Positions 33,444 through 41,889 of a DNA stretch of 64,000 nt are shown here, one piece after another. The stretch covers positions 930,001 to 994,000 of the forward strand of contig CM057064.1 of assembly GCA_029945375.1 (NCBI GenBank), written 5' to 3'. Position 1 is the first letter of the stretch; the number at the start of each line of letters is the position of its first letter. The position numbers and the translations under genes are program-made. A model generated the notes under the pieces. It was given only the letters and a program-made list of their open reading frames with translations. It did not search any database and was not told the origin of the DNA. This DNA is from Agaricus subrufescens. Its lineage: Eukaryota > Basidiomycota > Agaricomycetes > Agaricales > Agaricaceae.

Positions 33444-34554
33444 CTACACTTGGTCAGGATATGGAAAAATATAATATCCTAGATCCCCCGCTTTCTGCTT
33501 CCCTCTCTCCGGTTGATGTAACCTTTCTTTCAGATCCTCTTCGGCATACTCATATTCTAAAAGTGCAAACTTCCCTCCCGGACATCCACCTATCAAGACG
33601 AGAACTTGTGGTTGGCGTTGCTGGAATTTTTTAAATCCCATTATGCAGTCTTCCAATTCCTCAGGTGATTTCGGCTAGACGATAATATATCAGAAAATCA
33701 GTGGAAACAACGAAAGTAATTGAACCTCACATAATTTCCCATGACCTTCTGCATTTCTTGATCCAAGGTACAGTGCAACATGTGGAAGTAACCTTTCTCG
33801 AGGTGATCAAATTGAAAGTTTTGAAACTTGACTACATGAAAAAGATCTCTGTCTGTGAGTTCTTTTTCATATTTCTACAGATTGAATTAGAAAAAACAGC
33901 CCAAAAAAAATCAAAAATTGACCAACATTCCAGAGGTGATACAACCAGACAATAAATTCACTCCTATACCACCATGAAATCCCCAAGCATATGGTACTGA
34001 AATCCAATTGACTGAGCACATGAAAAATGTGGTCTTGATTTTGCTTTGATTCAAGTTTGGCATAGCCATACTGCCAAATTGATAAAAATGGTGCATTATG
34101 AGTATCATGGAATAGAGTGAGGTTGAAGTCATTCATCAGAGAGTTATTTGATGAATCAGTATCAGAATGATACTGTGAGCAATATATGCTCCACATAGAG
34201 TACCCTGATTCTAAGGGAAAAAATTAGTAGTAATAACTAAATATATCATTATATAAGCCTACCAGGTCCATGACAAAATTTCTTGAAGTCTTGCCATATC
34301 CCTATAAGAAGCTTGAATATGTGGTCTCTTGTAGCTTCCAAGGAAATACAAAACTTGTCAGACTGAGTAAAGTTCAGCAAATATTCACAAAATGAAAAAT
34401 GATGAAAGGTTACTGATCCCAAAGAAATATTCTCTGGAGGTAATTGAATCATTGGATAGCAATCCTTGAGTGCAGTATAAACTACACTCAATTCAATGCC
34501 AAAAACCACTGAAACACCCTTGGGAGAATTGAGAGCAGAGCCTGGTTCTGTTGT
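33444..34554 (-). pseudogene. 3' half of a NACHT gene split by the retrotransposon
   Basis: Reading away from the element on the minus strand: EPGSALNSPKGVSVVFGIEL, VTFHHFSFCEYLLNFTQSDK and GIWQDFKKFCHGP, then after a GT-AG intron SMWSIYCSQYHSD to FIVWLYHLWN. Next come RDLFHVVKFQNFQFDHLEK, LHCTLDQEMQKVMGNY, QVLVLIGGCPGGKFALLEYE and DLGYYIFPYPDQV with the stop at 33444. All exons are open and splice sites are good. Removing the element and one target duplication would rejoin this part in frame (TAT GGT ACA ACA GAA) with the part at 41450-41889, so it was intact before the insertion. Confidence 0.8.
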
Positions 34555-34868
34555 TGTTACGACCTTATAGCGATTAGCTCAGGTTGCAACTTAGGCAAAG
34601 ACTTGAGAGCGATAAGGGAATATAGCGAGTTGGTAAAGCGTAAGGAATACAGAGTATAACTACGCTACTTATAGAAGAGTCGACTACCTAATAATAGAAG
34701 GGGAAGTCGGGCTGAGTAAGTATACCCGAGGTGTCTGACTAACGGTGAGAACATGGCTGAGTAAACATGGGAACATGTACGCAGATACGGTAATGGTAGC
34801 ATATGGTTGTGGAGCGGTAACATGTGGGGCCTGGGTCAGGGGACCGATAACAGAAATAGATCGTAACA
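34555..34868 (-). repeat. 3' LTR of the chromovirus (314 bp)
   Basis: It begins TGTTACGAC and ends TCGTAACA on the plus strand. I see no difference from the copy at 41136-41449. Confidence 0.95.
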
Positions 34869-34880
34869 TCACCCTCCGTT
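34869..34880 (-). other. polypurine tract before the 3' LTR
   Basis: On the minus strand the bases directly before the LTR are ACGGAGGGTGA, a purine-rich run in the place where plus-strand DNA synthesis is primed. Confidence 0.6.
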
Positions 34881-34903
34881 CAGGCTTCGAGCACCGAGAA
34901 GCG

Positions 34904-35842
34904 TCAATCGGTGAGTGCGAGGAATAGCTTGGCCTTCTTATCGGCGATTATCCACTTGTTGGTCTTTTCGCTCCAACCAATAAAGTGGGGGGCATTGTCG
35001 TTGCCGGATTTGACGTAGCGGACTTGCTCTCCTTTGTATCGGTCTTCAGTACCGTAGTTTTTCAACAATGCGGAGAGTATGACGGTCCAGTATGCGGGGC
35101 GATATTCGATTTCTCCACCGTGAGCAAAGGTGTAGTTGAAGGGAATGGCAAATTCGGTAGGGTTGGCGAATGGGGGAATGTGTCGGAGATAGGTTTTCAA
35201 TTTGATCATTTCATCGAGAATGTCGGGGTCGGCGATGTTGCAAACTTTGACTTGCTTGGTCGGTGCGGGGGGAATATTTTCCTTATCGGAATCTTCATCC
35301 ATCCGATCGCGCATGACGGTGGTGTAGTTGGGGACTGGGAGAGGTTCTTCGGGTTCCTGTTCGGGTTCTGGGGAAGCGGGTCTGGTGGGGGCGAACTTCT
35401 GATAGGTATCGATCATTCGTTTGGCGGCGTTTCGGGTTTCTTCATTTCCTACGTCAGGGAGGGCACGGAGGTGGTCGATAATGGCGCAGCACATTTTGTG
35501 GGAACGATATTCGATGTTCATGGGAATGATGTGGGCGAGATTCTTCATGACGGCTCCGAATTCAGTGTGGAAGTCGTCATCATGTCCGATGACGGTACGG
35601 ATCGGTTGTACGGCGGTGAGGCAAGTGGTGTGTATGTTGGTGGCGGTCTCGTGCAGGGTTTTTCCTAGGTTGCGGGTGTATCCCAAGGCGTGGAGGAGTC
35701 TGAGGAGGTGGGTGCGGCGTTCGTTGATGTTGTAGACGGAGGAGAGGTAATCTTCGTGAGGGCGTTGATCAAAGAGGGGGTGGATGTGAGGGGGAATGGA
35801 GGGTTGGGCAGTGGAAACAGAGGGTTGGGCAGAGGGGTTCAT
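34904..35842 (-). CDS. extra retrotransposon ORF, 312 codons, unknown function
   Basis: This is an uninterrupted ORF between the chromodomain and the polypurine tract, ending only 36 bp before the LTR. It starts MNPSAQPSVSTAQ. An N-terminal helical half (YNINERRTHLLRLLHALGYT; MCCAIIDHLRALPDV) is followed by an acidic, proline-rich linker with PEPEQEPEEPLPVP and DEDSDKENIPP. A C-terminal half follows (LRHIPPFANPTEFAIPFNYT; HFIGWSEKTNKWIIADKKAK). No signal peptide or membrane segment is seen, so it is not an envelope. I know no family match. The location and open length argue that it is under selection in the element lineage. Confidence 0.7.
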   Translation of the reverse strand: MNPSAQPSVSTAQPSIPPHIHPLFDQRPHEDYLSSVYNINERRTHLLRLLHALGYTRNLGKTLHETATNIHTTCLTAVQPIRTVIGHDDDFHTEFGAVMKNLAHIIPMNIEYRSHKMCCAIIDHLRALPDVGNEETRNAAKRMIDTYQKFAPTRPASPEPEQEPEEPLPVPNYTTVMRDRMDEDSDKENIPPAPTKQVKVCNIADPDILDEMIKLKTYLRHIPPFANPTEFAIPFNYTFAHGGEIEYRPAYWTVILSALLKNYGTEDRYKGEQVRYVKSGNDNAPHFIGWSEKTNKWIIADKKAKLFLALTD

Positions 35843-35962
35843 AACTAGAGCTTCGAGGAGAGGGATGTACTTTGAGAGAGAAATGTTGGGCAGATTGGAT
35901 GAAAAAAGGCGACAAACGGATTGGGTTTTATACTACTTTCCTCCTCCCGATTAGGCGACTGT

Positions 35963-36384
35963 TTACTGTTGCTGATTATCCCCTTGCACCACTTCTTGCA
36001 GTACCCATCCATCCTCCCACGTTCCTCCGTTAGCGGCCCATCCGAGGGCATTCGGGTTTATCTCCTTGGTGAGATCTACCAGATCTTTCTCCATCGCCTC
36101 CAATTTAGCTCTGATCTTCTTAATCAGCAGCCTCTCCGTTCTCATGACCTTGGTCATATGGTCTCTCTCCTCGATGGTCGGAGCGTTTACTCCGGTGGGT
36201 CGGTCGAGGACGAGGGGGAAGTAGGTGTGTGCGTAGCGGTTGTCGACGTCGGTTACCGCCGCGAGGATTTCCAACAGTTCTCGCTTGGCGGAACTGCGGA
36301 AGAATCGATGATGAGGTCGTGGTAGGCCTCGCGGTCGGTGGAGTTGGCGGTGGAGGCGTCGGCGGTGTTTTGTTGAGTGCTCAT
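35963..36384 (-). CDS. extra retrotransposon ORF, helical protein of about 140 residues (one frame break)
   Basis: The main open frame contains AKRELLEILAAVTDVDN, RYAHTYFPLVLDRPTG, HMTKVMRTERLLIKKIRAKL and LEAMEKDLVDLTKEI, a likely coiled coil, and ends QGDNQQQ at 35963. A better start, MSTQQNTADASTANSTDREA at 36384, lies in the neighbouring frame and would join after one missing base near 36305. Function is unknown. It is placed between the chromodomain and the 312-codon ORF, on the same strand. Confidence 0.5.
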
Positions 36385-36444
36385 GATGTCTTCTTCGAAC
36401 CAATAGACGAATGCTATACCGTTGGCAGAGAACTGATATTCCTT

Positions 36445-36912
36445 TTATAGGTTGTTGTCGGTTCGGTACTTGTCCAGAATATCCTTGGCGTTCTCAAGAT
36501 CTGCTGCGGATTGCCATGTGTCCTCGGAGTTGTCGTATCCTTTCCAGTGTACCAGGTATTGTATGCCTCGGCCTTTCTTTTGGTGTCCTCGGATTTCCTC
36601 AACTTCGTATTCTTCTTTGTTGTTAATAATGTCCGGTGGCGGCGGTGGGGCAGTTTTCTGACATTCGAATTCGGGTGGAATGAATTTGGTGAGGAGTGAA
36701 GAATGGAAAACGTCGTGGATTGCCCAAGTTTCAGGTAATTTTAGGCGGAACGAGGTGTTTCCAACTGGTTCTAGAATCTCGAAGGGGCCGTATCTTTTGT
36801 TGTCCATTTTTCCGGAAGGGCGGTTTGATCGTATGTTACTTGCTTCTAAGAAGACGAGATCTCCTTTGGATAGGGAAGGTTTCTGCCGTTTCAGGTTTCC
36901 TCTTTCAGACAT
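36445..36912 (-). CDS. integrase C-terminal region with chromodomain
   Basis: The frame reads LSKGDLVFLEASNI, the GPFEILEPVGNTSFRLKLPE fold (GPY/F-type module), HDVFHSSLLTKF, and then a chromodomain: EYEVEEIRGHQ, QYLVHWKGYDNSEDTWQ and ENAKDILDKY. Chromodomains direct integration to particular chromatin in this clade. It is separated from the integrase core by a one-base frame change at about 36890-36912. Confidence 0.9.
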   Translation of the reverse strand: MSERGNLKRQKPSLSKGDLVFLEASNIRSNRPSGKMDNKRYGPFEILEPVGNTSFRLKLPETWAIHDVFHSSLLTKFIPPEFECQKTAPPPPPDIINNKEEYEVEEIRGHQKKGRGIQYLVHWKGYDNSEDTWQSAADLENAKDILDKYRTDNNL

Positions 36913-39900
36913 GGTTTGGTTGTATCTTCCAGAGCGTTTCGGGCTTCTTCTCGGGTTTTCGCTAGTTCCGAGGCGAATTCGCTGGCGAGTGGGTTTGCCG
37001 AGTTAACGGTGAGGTTTCCTTTCCAAGGGTGAGTTCCATATGTCAAGAAGAACGGGGTTTGTTTGGTGGCAGCGTGGGTTTTGTCGTTGTACTGGAATTC
37101 GGCGGTGGGAAGCCATTTTGCCCAGTCGTTTTGTTTGTAGTTGACGAAGTTGCGTAGGTATGATTCCACTTCTTGGTTAATCCTTTCCGTTTGTCCATCG
37201 GTTTGCGGGTGGTATGCGGTGGATAGGTTTCTTTCGATACCTAGCGCAGTGCAGAGTTCTTTCATGAATTTTGATGCGAACTGGGGTCCTCGGTCGCTAA
37301 TAATGCGCTTGGGAATTCCATGAATGCGCCAGACTTCTTTCTTGTAGATTTCGGCTAGCTGTTTTGACGTGAGAGAGGTTTCGGTGGGGATAAGGTGAAT
37401 CATTTTGGAGAATCGATCGACTATGACTAGTATGGCGTCGTGTTCCTCGGATTTAGGCAGGGGTCCGATCATGTCAATGGAGATTTCTTGCCAGGGGAGT
37501 TCGGGGATCGGTAGTGGATTGAGTGCGATGTGACCTGGTTGACGAATGATCTTGTTCTTTTGGCATTCCGTGCATCCTTTCACGAATCGTTTGACGTCAG
37601 TCTTGATGGTGGGCCACCAGAAGGTTCGTTTTAGAAGTTCGAGCATGCGGTAAGTTCCGGGGTGTCCGATGTCGGGTGGATTATGGTGGTCGAGTAGAAT
37701 AGTTTCTCGAAGTTTCGGTTCGTCTGGGACGTAGATTTTTCCATTTCGATAGGTGATTCCATTTTCTTCCCAGAATAGTTCAGGTCGTTTGCTTTTCTCC
37801 TGAGTTACGCGGTGTTCGGGTTTCGGGGAGTTTCGAATTGCGTTTAAGATGTGGGAGTCCGTGGAGATGCTGAAGTTTCGGTTCTGGAGGAGGGTTGTTT
37901 CTAGCGACGTGGGTAATTCGGATAAGGTTCTGATTATCATGCGGTCTTTGAATATCTCAATTTTGGGGGTATCTTCTTCAGTTTCATGTCTGAAGAGTCT
38001 TGAGAGGATGTCGGCTTTGACGTTGGTTTTTCCGGGGATATGTCGGAGTAAGTAGTCATATTCTTGTAGCATGAGATACCATCGGGCTTGTCGGGCGTTG
38101 AGTTTCTGGGGTTCTCGGAAGTATTTTAGGTTTTCGTGGTCGGTCCAAATTTCGAATTGATGTTTGGCGTCTAGCAGATAGTGTCTCCAGTTCTTGATTG
38201 CTTTGACTATGGCAAGGAGTTCTTTGTCGTAGATTTCGTAGTTCTTTTCTGCGTCGGTGAGGGCTTTGGACATGAAGGCGACTGGGTGCCATTTTCCTTC
38301 CTGTTCCTGGGATAGAACTGCTCCGATTCCTACATTGGATGCGTCGGTTTCGAGTCTGAATTTTCCTTCGTTGTCTGGCAGGGCTAGGACGGGTTCGTTG
38401 GTGATGGCGGTTTTGATGGCTTCAAAGGCGTTTTGTTCCTCGGCGGTCCATTTCCAGGGTTTTGGGGTCTTACCTCCCTTCAAGGCATTGAGCGGTGCAG
38501 CGAGAGTGCTAAAGTCTTGAATGAAGCGTCGGTAGAAATTTGCGAAACCGATAAACCGTTCGACGTCCTTTACGCAGGTTGGTGTTTTCCAGTTCCGGAC
38601 CGATTCGACTTTTTCAGTTTCCATGCTTGCTTGACCATCTCCTATAACCGTTCCAAGCATCGAGATCTTGGTTGCATTAAACTCGCATTTGGTTCGTTTG
38701 AAGCATAGGTTGTTTTCATCCGCTATTTTTAGGAATCGCAATGTCCGTTCTTCTAGTTCGGGGAGTGAGTCGGCAGGAATGGCGAAATCGTCTATGTAGT
38801 TGACCAGGGAACCGTCTTGGATCATTTCGCGGAATATGGTGGTCATCCACCGAGAGAAGGTTGCAGGGGAGTTGCACATTCCGAAAAACATTACCGTAGG
38901 TTCGAATAGTCCTCTGTTGGTTAAGATTGCGCCTTTCCATTCGTCTCCTTCTTTAATCCTCACGTTGTTGTATCCCCAGATGATGTCGAGCTTGTTGAAG
39001 TATTTGGCGTGTTTAAGCTTTCCGATACTTCGCTAATGAGTGGTAGGGGGGTCTTGTCCTTGATAGTAACTTCGTTGAGCTTCCGATAGTCTTGACATAA
39101 TCGTAGAGATCCATCTTTTTTAGGTACAAAGAAACACGGGGCGGCGTAAGGGCTTTTGGATGGTCGGATTCGGTTAGAGGCCAGATTTTCATCCAGGAAT
39201 TTGTTGAGCTCGATTTCCTCCTTCGGAGTCATTTCGTAGACCTTTGCGTCGATTTCATTTGGGGCGTCCGGGAGTAGGTTGACCTCGTGGTCCCATTGGG
39301 TTCGTTTCGGTAGTTTGTCGAAGTTCTTTTTGTTGAAGAGGTGGGTATAAGGTCTCATGTATTCAGGTAGGTCGAGGGGATTGGTCGGATCGGGCTCCTT
39401 CTCTTCTTCGAAGTCTTCCCATTTGGTTTGAAGTCGTCGTAGGTGTTCCGGTAGTGAGAAGTTGGTGTGTTTGATTGAGCATTCGGGTGGGCATCTTGAG
39501 AAGGTTACAGTCCCTCGGTTCCAGTCGATTTCCGGGTTGTGTTTGGTTAACCAGTCATGTCCAATGAAGATATCCGCCGAGTCCAATTCGGCTACGACTG
39601 CGTCGATAGTTTCTTGGTGTCCCTCTATGTTTAGATCCAGATTGACGAATTTGGTGATGGGTTCTTTTCCGCTTGGGGTACCGTCGGCGTTGGTCGCTTG
39701 GATGGGATGATCGAGTTTGTGGGTGGGGATTTTCTGTTTATAGACGGTTCGTTTGTCGATACAGGTGTGGGTGCATCCCGAGTCGAGCATGGTTTTGGCC
39801 TTGAACGTTTCTCCATTAGGTTTGGTGATTTCCGGTTTGAGTATTAACTCCTGCACTCCTAGTCGTTTCTGAGGGCAAACATATCGATTTCTCATACGAC

Positions 39901-40060
39901 TAGATACATTGGTTCGTGAGTTCGTGCCTACTCCGAACCTTTGGGAAAATCCTGTTGAGTTTCTTCGGCTGATCCTTCTTCTCCGGTGGTGATAGCGCGA
40001 ATCTTGGTTTGTTTCTTGGGGCTTCGGCATACTTTGGCGATGTGGCCGGGTTTGCCACAA
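36891..40060 (-). CDS. pol: protease, reverse transcriptase, RNase H, integrase core
   Basis: There are two overlapping frames. 40060-38960 carries the aspartic protease (MLDSGCTHTCIDKR) and the RT N-terminal part (YAAPCFFVPKKDGSLRLCQD). 38963-36891 carries the RT active site NYIDDFAIPA, RNase H (DASNVGIGAVLSQ), and the integrase zinc finger and core: HHNPPDIGHPG, CTECQKNK, SIDMIGPLPKS, IISDRGPQFAS and QTERINQEVES with all three acidic residues. Between the two frames one A seems to be missing near 39020 (frame change inside RT, before the YNNV region). Pol is in the -1 frame relative to gag, as expected for frameshift expression. Confidence 0.9.
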
Positions 40061-41055
40061 TTATAGCATTCGATGTTGGATCTTCCCGACCCTCCTCGGC
40101 ATTCCTTCTTAATGTGTCCGAACCTTCCGCATTTGAGGCACTTGGGTCTCCCGTTTGCATCCCATTCCAGTTTTCTGGCTCCTATTTCCATGGGTTGTCC
40201 ACTTCCTCCATAAGTGACTCCTGTGGCGGTGCGATGATCGTTTCTTCGTTTTTCGGTAGATTCCCATCCCTTTCCGACAGATCCTATGGCAGCGATCCAT
40301 CCTTTGAGAGTGGTGGGGATAGAGGACGGTGGGTATCCCAGTATGGTGTGAATGATGTCGGGTCTGGTATGGTTCTTTAAAAGATAAAGCGCGTGGTCCT
40401 CGTTGGTTCCAGATTGACTAATGAGAGCAGTGAATTTGACCAGGAAGTCGTTGGTATGGGTGTTTCCTTGCTTGTACGTTTCGATCTTTTCTTTGGCGAT
40501 CTCCTTTTCGTTTCCGGGTGAGAAAGCGTCTACTATCTCCTGAGAAAAAGTGTTCCAGTCTGCGGTGTCGTCGGATTTGATAACCTTGTCTTCCCAATGT
40601 TTAGCGAACCATCCCGGGATTTCTCCGCGGAGACGGTTAGTGGCGATGAGGATCTTGGAGTTCGAATCTTGATATTGGTGGAAAGTAAGGTATACTTCTA
40701 TTCCTCTCCACCAGTCGTTGAATTTCTTTCTGTCTCCCTCGAAGTACCCGGGGTCGATGAGGGCTTTGTGGTCGATCTTGGTTCTGGGTTCGGTGGTGCT
40801 GGTCGCCATTTCCTTAAGTTCGAGTTCTTCGAGTTCCTTAGCTAGTCGGTTGAATTCTTCGTCGAGTGGCGTGTTTGGCGCAACGGCTACTGGTTCTGGT
40901 CCTTCGTGTTCGTGTTCTTCTGGTTCCTCGTTTTCTGATGACTGGTCCTGTTCTTCCTCTTGTCTGAGGGGTTCAAATCTGTTTCCGGTTCGGTGCCCTT
41001 CGTAGAATAGGGTTTCAAAATCGATTCCTAGCTGGTCGGTGTCGTCCGTGCTCAT
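39928..41055 (-). CDS. gag (capsid/nucleocapsid) of the chromovirus
   Basis: The product is 375 residues. It has an acidic N-terminus, a capsid-like region (FEGDRKKFNDWWRGIEVYLT; FSQEIVDAFSPGNEKEIAKE) and two CCHC zinc knuckles (CLKCGRFGHIKKEC and CYNCGKPGHIAKVC) before the stop at 39928. The frame is fully open. Confidence 0.92.
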   Translation of the reverse strand: MSTDDTDQLGIDFETLFYEGHRTGNRFEPLRQEEEQDQSSENEEPEEHEHEGPEPVAVAPNTPLDEEFNRLAKELEELELKEMATSTTEPRTKIDHKALIDPGYFEGDRKKFNDWWRGIEVYLTFHQYQDSNSKILIATNRLRGEIPGWFAKHWEDKVIKSDDTADWNTFSQEIVDAFSPGNEKEIAKEKIETYKQGNTHTNDFLVKFTALISQSGTNEDHALYLLKNHTRPDIIHTILGYPPSSIPTTLKGWIAAIGSVGKGWESTEKRRNDHRTATGVTYGGSGQPMEIGARKLEWDANGRPKCLKCGRFGHIKKECRGGSGRSNIECYNCGKPGHIAKVCRSPKKQTKIRAITTGEEGSAEETQQDFPKGSE

Positions 41056-41122
41056 ATACTATTGAGCCTTCGTGGTTTCCTGCCTCAATGACTAGAGGTC
41101 TTCCTGCAAGGTGAGCTTTACG

Positions 41123-41134
41123 ACGCTTTACCAA
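41123..41134 (-). other. primer-binding site for self-priming
   Basis: One base inside the 5' LTR edge, 12 nt are the exact reverse complement of 41211-41222 within the LTR itself. That LTR segment begins about 32 bp downstream of a TATAAG box (41249-41254, minus), so it is the predicted 5' end of the genomic RNA. This is the Tf1/sushi arrangement in which the RNA's own first bases prime minus-strand DNA. Confidence 0.85.
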
Positions 41135-41135
41135 A

Positions 41136-41449
41136 TGTTACGACCTTATAGCGATTAGCTCAGGTTGCAACTTAGGCAAAGACTTGAGAGCGATAAGGGA
41201 ATATAGCGAGTTGGTAAAGCGTAAGGAATACAGAGTATAACTACGCTACTTATAGAAGAGTCGACTACCTAATAATAGAAGGGGAAGTCGGGCTGAGTAA
41301 GTATACCCGAGGTGTCTGACTAACGGTGAGAACATGGCTGAGTAAACATGGGAACATGTACGCAGATACGGTAATGGTAGCATATGGTTGTGGAGCGGTA
41401 ACATGTGGGGCCTGGGTCAGGGGACCGATAACAGAAATAGATCGTAACA
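41136..41449 (-). repeat. 5' LTR of the chromovirus (314 bp), with promoter
   Basis: It is the same sequence as the 3' LTR. It contains TATAAG at 41254-41249 on the minus strand and a predicted RNA start near 41222. The LTR/internal border is followed on the minus strand by TTTGGTAAAGCG. Confidence 0.95.
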
Positions 41450-41889
41450 GTTGTACCATAGACAAAGGCACCTAAGAGTTGGTGTGTTGTTGGCCAGATG
41501 TCAGGAGAAATAGAGTTGAGAATGTGGGTGTATAAAGCATCAACATAGATGAAAGGTTGATCAGAAAAATCAACTTCATCAATAAGAGCTATAAGCTGAT
41601 CAAGACATGCCACAGGATTGCCATAATGAGGGTTGTTAATGAATTGTATGGCAATGGTCCCAAATACTGGCTGGTGAGACATAGCTCCTGCAAGTTTCAG
41701 GAGTTGTTCCTTGCTAGGCCAAGTCTTTGGCACAGTCAGAGCATAGTTTACTTGAATTGCTTCAAGACTAGCTCTGAGGAAGTGCTCAGCATTATGATAG
41801 AAGTTGGAGTGAGGAAAGGGAATAGCAAAATATATCCAAGATGGAATATCAGCTTGAAGGATAGAGGCATCCAAACCATGATGTGTCAA
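41450..41889 (-). pseudogene. 5' half of the NACHT arm region split by the retrotransposon
   Basis: The frame reads ILQADIPSWIYFAIPFPHSN, EHFLRASLEAIQVNYALTV, WPSKEQLLKLAGAMSHQPVF, LDQLIALIDEV and DALYTHILNSISPDIWPTTH, then enters the LTR. It corresponds to the arm that follows the NACHT core in its neighbour (compare WPSEEQFANLAAASSGLFAF). The Walker A/B part is absent: upstream, without a stop, the frame continues into the tail of NACHT-C. So this was a second, core-less arm fused behind NACHT-C, or a truncated neighbour. Confidence 0.7.

Larger units (their letters stand above)
34555..41449 (-). mobile_element. Ty3/gypsy LTR retrotransposon, chromovirus of Tf1/sushi type
   Basis: This is a 6895-bp element in minus orientation. 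Two 314-bp LTRs appear identical and end in the 8-bp inverted repeat TGTTACGA/TCGTAACA. A 5-bp target duplication GTTGT lies on both sides (34550-34554, 41450-41454). Order along the minus strand: 5' LTR, PBS, gag, protease-RT-RNase H-integrase, chromodomain, two further ORFs, polypurine tract, 3' LTR. It sits inside a NACHT exon. Identical LTRs mean a very recent insertion, yet at least two one-base shifts interrupt pol, so this copy is probably non-autonomous unless those are base-calling errors. Confidence 0.95.

Noticed and set aside
34684..34872. 62-68-codon frames in both LTRs
   Set aside because: They are identical because the LTRs are identical; they show no coding features and overlap promoter signals.
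34985..35668. 227-codon plus-strand frame inside the retrotransposon
   Set aside because: It is the antisense shadow of the 312-codon element ORF; Gly/Val-rich composition results from the opposite-strand codons.
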